A DNA stretch of 64,000 nucleotides from contig CM076196.1 of the NCBI GenBank assembly GCA_038277395.1, positions 80,222,286 through 80,286,285 of the forward strand. Direction: 5' to 3'. Numbering within the stretch: the stretch's first letter is position 1; each line of letters starts with the position of its first letter. The DNA is from Dryocosmus kuriphilus. Its lineage: Eukaryota > Arthropoda > Insecta > Hymenoptera > Cynipidae. The notes beneath the pieces were generated by a model, which did not search any database, was not told where the DNA came from, and worked only from the letters and a program-made list of their open reading frames with translations. Shown here in pieces: positions 58,914 through 64,000 of the stretch. The translations under genes were made by a program, and so were the position numbers.

Positions 58914-60235
58914 CGAAGCACATCCAGAAAGTAAGAGTACTCAATTTATGTAGGCTTCAAAAAAAATTTATTAAAACAAAAAAAATAGTTGGTTACACTT
59001 GTACATATGTAAGTTATTTTTCGACATAGTCGCCATCCCTCTCGATGCAAGTAGTGAGCCGCGGGATAAATTTTTTGATGCCTGCCTCGAAGAAGTCTCC
59101 CGCCAGCTCTTTCGCCCACTTCTCCACCTCCCCCTTCACCTCCTCGTCCATTGAAGACTTGTTTCCACCCATGTGCACCTTCAGGGAAGTGAAGAGATGG
59201 AAATCTGAAGGGGCCAGCTCAGGGGATTACGGGGGGTGGTTCAAAACGTCCCATACAAAAGAGTCCAGGAGTTGCTTCGTGGCGTTGGCCGTGTGAGGTT
59301 TGGGATTTTCATGCAGCAGGCAGACTCCCTTCATCAGCATGCCTCTCCTTTTATTCTGAATCGCCCTTTTCAATTTTTTCAGCGTCTCACAGTATCTTGC
59401 CGCGTTGATGGTCTCCCCGTGAGGCAGATATTCAATCAAAATTATGCCTTTATGGTCCCAAAACACGGATGCCATGATTTTTTTTTGGCTGAAATTGTGG
59501 TTTTGAATTTCTTGGCGGAGGGTGACAAGGTGTGGCGCCATTGTTGAGACTGCCTCTTAGTTTCAGGCGTGTAGTGGGCAACCCAAGTTTCGTCTCCAGT
59601 AACAATAGAGTAGAGAAAATCATAGCCTTCGCATTCGTAGCGCTCCAAAAACTCTTTGGAGCTCTGCACTCGATTCAACTTGTGCTGTTCTGTCAGCTGT
59701 TTTGGGACCCACCTCGCAGACAATTTCCGATATCCGAGAGTTTCTGTGATTGTTTCGTGTAACAGGGATCTAGAGATTTGCGGAAACATCGCAGAAAGAT
59801 CATCTAACGTCAATCTGCGATCGTCACGGACCGCAATCTCGATTTTTTTCACAAGTTCGTCAGTCACAATTGAAGGTCTTCCGCTCCTCTGATCGTCATG
59901 CCCGGAAGTACGGTCATTTTTACATTCACGACACCACTTGTACACACTCGTACGTTTCATAGCTCCATTACCGTAAACAGTTTTCACCTCATTATAAATC
60001 GCAACTGGCGCTTTTCCCTTCACAACGAGGTAGCGAATGACGGCGCGAATTTCGCACTTGGCGGGAGATAAGATCGAAATTTTTTCCGATAGATGCTACT
60101 GCGTCAAGAGTTTTCAACAAACTAACCTCGGATTGGTCTTGTTTTGAAGGGGAGGGGTCAGGCTACGCGGCAGTGTTGCCAACATGTCGAAAAAGTATTC
60201 CCTACAGCTGTGAGAGTACCAGTACACGTGCCTCG
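58914..60235 (-). mobile_element. mariner element, 1322 bp
   Basis: The ends CGAAGCACATCC (58914) and GTGCCTCG (to 60235) are imperfect inverted repeats. TA duplicates flank them at 58912-58913 and 60236-60237. The empty site is visible in copy 3 of the surrounding repeat. Size, TA target and transposase all fit the mariner family. Confidence 0.95.
59014..60094 (-). pseudogene. mariner transposase, DD34D type, inactive
   Basis: The coding order is intact: a helix-turn-helix N terminus (AKCEIRAVIRYL, RTSVYKWCRECKND), the linker SGRPSIVTDELVKKIE, WVPKQLTEQHK, and the first catalytic Asp in VTGDETWVAHY. The reading then shifts frame near 59490. The second catalytic position reads LLHENPKPHTA, where the family has HDN, so Asp is replaced by Glu. 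The third reads SPELAPSDFHLF, where the family has YSPDL, again Glu, with a stop in place of the Tyr before it. It ends CIERDGDYVEK and a stop at 59014. No start Met is evident. It cannot be functional. Confidence 0.93.
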
Positions 60236-60989
60236 TATTTCATAACATATTTCACGAATAACTCAAAAACTACGCGTCTGTTCAAATAAATGAACGGAAG
60301 CAAATTTGTGGATCCTTTGAAGGTGAACAACTTTGCTTATTATCATTTTTTTCGTATCTTGTATAGTTTGGCGGGAAATTTGAAATTTTTTATTTTTAAT
60401 AATCTTTTATCGATTAAAACAAAATTTGTAGATCTTTTTGGACTAAACAACCCTGTTTTCACCATTTTTTTTTATCTTGAATATTTTGGCGGCAAACCAG
60501 AGTTTTTTAATCATAATAGCGTTTTCTTGATTAAAACAAAAACCATTCATTTTATTAAAAAAGGGTTAAGACAAAATTTGTAGATTTTTTTGAGGCGAAC
60601 AATTTTACTTTCTTACATTTTTTGTGTATCTCTCACAGTTTAGCCAGAGAATGGATTTTTTATGTTGTGAAAACCGTTTTTGATGGATAAAACCATAAAC
60701 GTTGGTCAAAAACCGCTGGTTAACGAACTCGTCCTTTCTTTTTACACCTTAAAGAAGTGTACTAAAGCGCAATCCAATCCGATTAGGCCTTCGAAAGTTA
60801 TCGTGGGAGCAGTCTCCAACGACAACGACAACAACGACAACGACGACAACAGACAGAAATACCTGTACACCGTCGTAAAAACTGTTTTTTTTTCGGATTC
60901 AGGAGGTCTTAAAACGTGGAGATTTCATGAAATCCGCGAAAGTCAAATGTTACATAAATCTAATACCTTCTCTGATGAGAATGTAAAAA

Positions 60990-63570
60990 GACACTAATGA
61001 CTGATAAAATTGCCAAAGTTTGGATACGGCTGAGACACGACTTTCTAGTAAGGAAAATGAAGAAGAAAGAAAAAATAGAAAATGAAGAAAGAAATGAAAG
61101 GGAAAGATGATAATTGGAAGGTATTTAGAAAAGTGAAAGAATCGAAGCAGCTATGTTCACGACAGAAGAAAGAAAGGAAGAAAAGAGTTGAAGGAGGTGC
61201 GAGCAATATAAAGGAAGAAGAGTAGAAATGGAGATTTAGTAATATGTGTAGGCAAAAGAGAAAAAAGAAGGAAAGAAGGAATGTTGAAACGGGAATTACA
61301 GAGTTGAAAAAGGAATGAGTTACAGAAAAAAATATTTGAGATAAAAAATCAAGTTAAGAGATTCGAAAAAGGAGAAGCAGTAGGATGGGAAGAGATAATG
61401 AATTAGGCATGGTTGCTCTGTGTATACGTTTAAAAAGCCATAGTCATGTACGGAGAGGAGAATGTTTCACAGAAAAATAAAGGAAAAAGTCAATGTCGTG
61501 TCATTAAATATAAAATAGAGAAGACAAAACTTTAGAGAATTAGATTTCTAGAAAAAGGGTGTAAAAAAGAGAGCATGATAGGGTCAAAGGGATAGAAATC
61601 AACAAAACAGAAACTATTTCAAGAGCTGGAATATTTGGCTTCGAGGTAAAAAGGAATTGTAGGAGGGGATGAAATTTTAAATAATCGTTAAGGAAAGAGA
61701 TAAATGAACAAACGGGATAGCCACTTATAATTGAACTATAGACTCGAGAAAAAATTTGACCAATGGATAAATGTGGAATGAATAAACTGATAGAGTGAAC
61801 GGAGAAAAGTGAGCCAGGAAAGAATAGTAACTGAGGAAATTTAGAGTAATAGAGAAGGAATCTAAAAATAAACAACATAGAGATAGGGAGGAGAAAAATA
61901 TAGAGGAAGATTATGTATAGAAAAAACAGGTTGATAAAGAATGTGTAATGTAAATGTAATGTAAATTCTTCTTCTATTACTCTAACATAACAAAGTACAA
62001 ATGTTGCACCATTTGAATCTGAAGTGTAGTAAGATTTTAGCTTGAATATGTTTATAATATCTATAGACATGGCAAATTCGTGGCTTCAGACGCATCACTA
62101 AAAATAAGCGCAAACACTCGAGAAACCATTAGGAGTTTCCAGACCAGTGCTCTTTACGTAGAAAAAGTATACCGAACGCATCAGCTCCGAATTGACTTAC
62201 TCTGCATACTTTTGCAGACTTTCTCACCCCCCTTGTCTGTCGCCCTTCATGGCATTTTCTCGAATGTCTCGTCGAAAAAGATATTTATTTGAATTATTTC
62301 TCTCAAACTCTGTACTCTTCCGCCTTGTTCTTTTTCCTCTTATAGCTCTAAAAACCCTAGCAGGCATCTCTTTTGTGATAAATAATTCTCCCTTGGTTCT
62401 GAATTTTCGTTGCGTACACTTCTAGATAAATCTAACTGAATTTTAATGCACATGTATTGGAAGCTTCTTCCACTCAGGTACAATAAATTTCACGTCCAGT
62501 GTGCATTAAACTTTAATAACGATAGTTTCAAAGTATGCCTGTTTTAGCTTTCACTTTAATGAATTATTTCATTTAAAAAATGCCCTAAATCGTCTTGGAT
62601 TTACCACTGATGGAGTTTTTTTTTTTACCTTTTAGGTGAAATATTTATCTCAAAATTATATTAAAATCCTAAAATTAAATACATGTGCAGTGACTTACAA
62701 GTCAGGTCGAGATTTTGAATTACATTTTCATTATTCTGTGGAATTTATAGTTCCAAATATCTGTGGATTATATTGCGATAAAAAGTACACAATTTATTTA
62801 TAAAAGCAAATTAAAAACACTAGTTTAACATATAAGAGACATGATAAAAAGGATTTTCATGAATAAATTTTCAGTTACAAGGGCATGAAAATCACTTTCA
62901 GTTACCAGTTCCTGAAATTTAGGTTACAGTTGTAATTTTAAAAGTGTTTGAATTTTGAAGAATTTTCTAACAGTGTAAATATTTACATTATCGAAAGTCT
63001 GAACTGTCGGTCTGCTTTGGTAACATTTTTGAAAATCACTAATGGAAACTTTGATTCGAGTTTAGCCAAACGTTTAGAGTCTATGAATAGAAGAAATTTC
63101 TACCATAGTTCATCAAACAATATTTATGTCCAAATTGCAAAATTGTATTTATCATCATTTTCAGTTTTGTCGTCTGCTCGAGTATAAAAAATATGAAATT
63201 TTCCTCGGAGACATTTCAAACTCCCGATTGCATACAGTTACAAATGCTATATAAAATTCACTGCATGGAGCATACCGTAACTTTATAGTGAATTTCATAA
63301 AAATTTAACTAATTAAAATACTCCATAAATATTTTTATTTATTTCATTTTTTTCGTGATGATAAAAACGCACGGAATAATCGTATTAAAATATTCGGATT
63401 ATAACCTCACATAAAATGCAGTATTAAATAATGGTAGAATGAACGTCATTTTAGAGAAGGAAATTTATGAGTTTTTTTGCACCAATGAATTATTTTCTAC
63501 AACGCAATGAATATTACAGTTTGTCAGCTCAAGCATTAATTGATTCAACGAGTATTTTGTAGTCCAATGC

Positions 63571-63625
<55 letters not shown>

Positions 63626-63895
63626 GTGTATTTGAAATTATAAATTTGTACATAATTTGTGAAGATTAGGAGAGAAAATATAAAACTATTGTTGAATTTT
63701 GTATTTTTGTGCCGTTTTTACTATATATATATACTTGAGTTATTTTTGGCCTTTGCGGCATTGATTCTACTTATTAATCTCACACGGGAATATCGTTTAA
63801 ACAGATATCTGTTATATCGACACTCTTGTAAGTTAAATTTTTAAAATTTTAAATTTTTTCAAGTAATACTTGAAAAATACGTTCCAAAAATATTA
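60990..63895. other. no gene recognised; purine-rich segment
   Basis: 61030-61960 is strongly purine-rich on the plus strand, which creates a 176-residue open frame on the minus strand with low-complexity, Leu/Phe/Ile-rich composition that I do not accept as a gene. 62080-62430 is GC-richer. The remainder is AT-rich. Confidence 0.4.
63574..63624. repeat. AT dinucleotide microsatellite
   Basis: An uninterrupted AT run of about 25 repeats. Confidence 0.97.
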
Positions 63896-63965
63896 CTGCG
63901 AGCCGGATTTGAACCGACACCCCTTCTATTCATGAGAAGTGCTTTAACCAATTCAGTTATCGCAG
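63896..63965 (-). tRNA. tRNA-like sequence, probably pseudogene or SINE part
   Basis: On the minus strand CTGCGA and TCGCAG can form six acceptor pairs. AACTGAATTGGTTAAAGC resembles a D arm, CTTCT/AGAAG forms a perfect five-pair anticodon stem, and GGTTCAAATCC is a perfect T loop / B box. The anticodon loop (CATGAAT) lacks the usual U33 and the D stem has mismatches, so I doubt it is a working tRNA. No identity is assigned. Confidence 0.5.
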
Positions 63966-64000
63966 CCCACAGTGAAAATTTTTTGAACTTGTATTTCGTC

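Larger units (their letters stand above)
58458..60989 (+). mobile_element. GC-palindrome repeat family, copy 7, split by a mariner
   Basis: It begins AAATCTGCCGGCTTCGCGGG and ends GATGAGAATGTAAAAA. Removing the mariner at 58914-60235 and one TA restores the same junction as in copy 3 (TTTATATTTCATAACATA near 40797). It contains the palindromes, the internal units and a CAACGACAAC microsatellite. Confidence 0.85.

Noticed and set aside
59227..59892. Plus-strand open frames of 76-103 residues
   Set aside because: Shadows of the minus-strand mariner transposase.
61540..62070. 176-residue minus-strand open frame, hydrophobic
   Set aside because: It follows from purine bias on the plus strand: low-complexity Leu/Phe/Ile/Ser composition, no domain, no splice context.

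Overview
The window is AT-rich, intron-bearing insect DNA. The spliced RNA-binding-protein exon, the mariner and Penelope-like elements and the non-LTR retrotransposon remnants all fit an insect, and the repeat style recalls Hymenoptera, though the order is not proven. Very little is host coding sequence. The firmest host feature is an 83-nt exon at 19136-19218 (+) encoding part of the first RRM of a Bruno-3/CELF3-6 type protein. No neighbouring exon of that gene was found, so much of the window may be its introns. Weaker host candidates are a terminal-type exon at 17934-18149 and a first coding exon at 53746-53799 below a GC-rich, promoter-like stretch.

Layout. 2025-7006 is a candidate CACTA-like element with a 2-bp target duplication and iterated subterminal repeats. 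It encloses a broken, spliced minus-strand gene resembling the SAMD3-like uncharacterised family, a Ty3/gypsy 3' fragment with its LTR, and a palindromic MITE. 7185-7509 is a Penelope-like tail remnant. 11820-13105 and 13241-17061 are two TA-flanked Tc1/mariner-type elements with long inverted repeats full of TCAAGGTCA/TGACCTTGA motifs; the second carries a dead DDE transposase and a nested element. 20388-31053 is a giant (about 10.7 kb) inverted repeat whose short unpaired centre holds a small zinc-finger ORF. 33508-34399 is a near-perfect long hairpin. 39730-44710 is a cluster of five copies of one unclassified repeat family with GC-rich palindromes; a sixth copy lies in one arm of the giant repeat and a seventh at 58458-60989, which is split by a 1.3-kb mariner. 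47198-49095 and 50244-52699 are two Penelope-like retroelements, each with long inverted 3' arms, target-site duplications, GIY-YIG coding sequence and hammerhead-like motifs. 55401-56181 is a decayed LINE reverse transcriptase. A tRNA-like sequence closes the window.

There are no operons or pathway clusters. The genes visible are mostly those of mobile elements, nearly all disabled by stops, frameshifts or truncation. The nesting gives a relative history: a repeat-family copy landed in only one arm of the giant inverted repeat, a mariner landed in another copy of that family, and a gypsy element landed in an intron of the gene inside the CACTA-like unit. The structure least explained by known element classes is the giant inverted repeat with its lone zinc-finger ORF.
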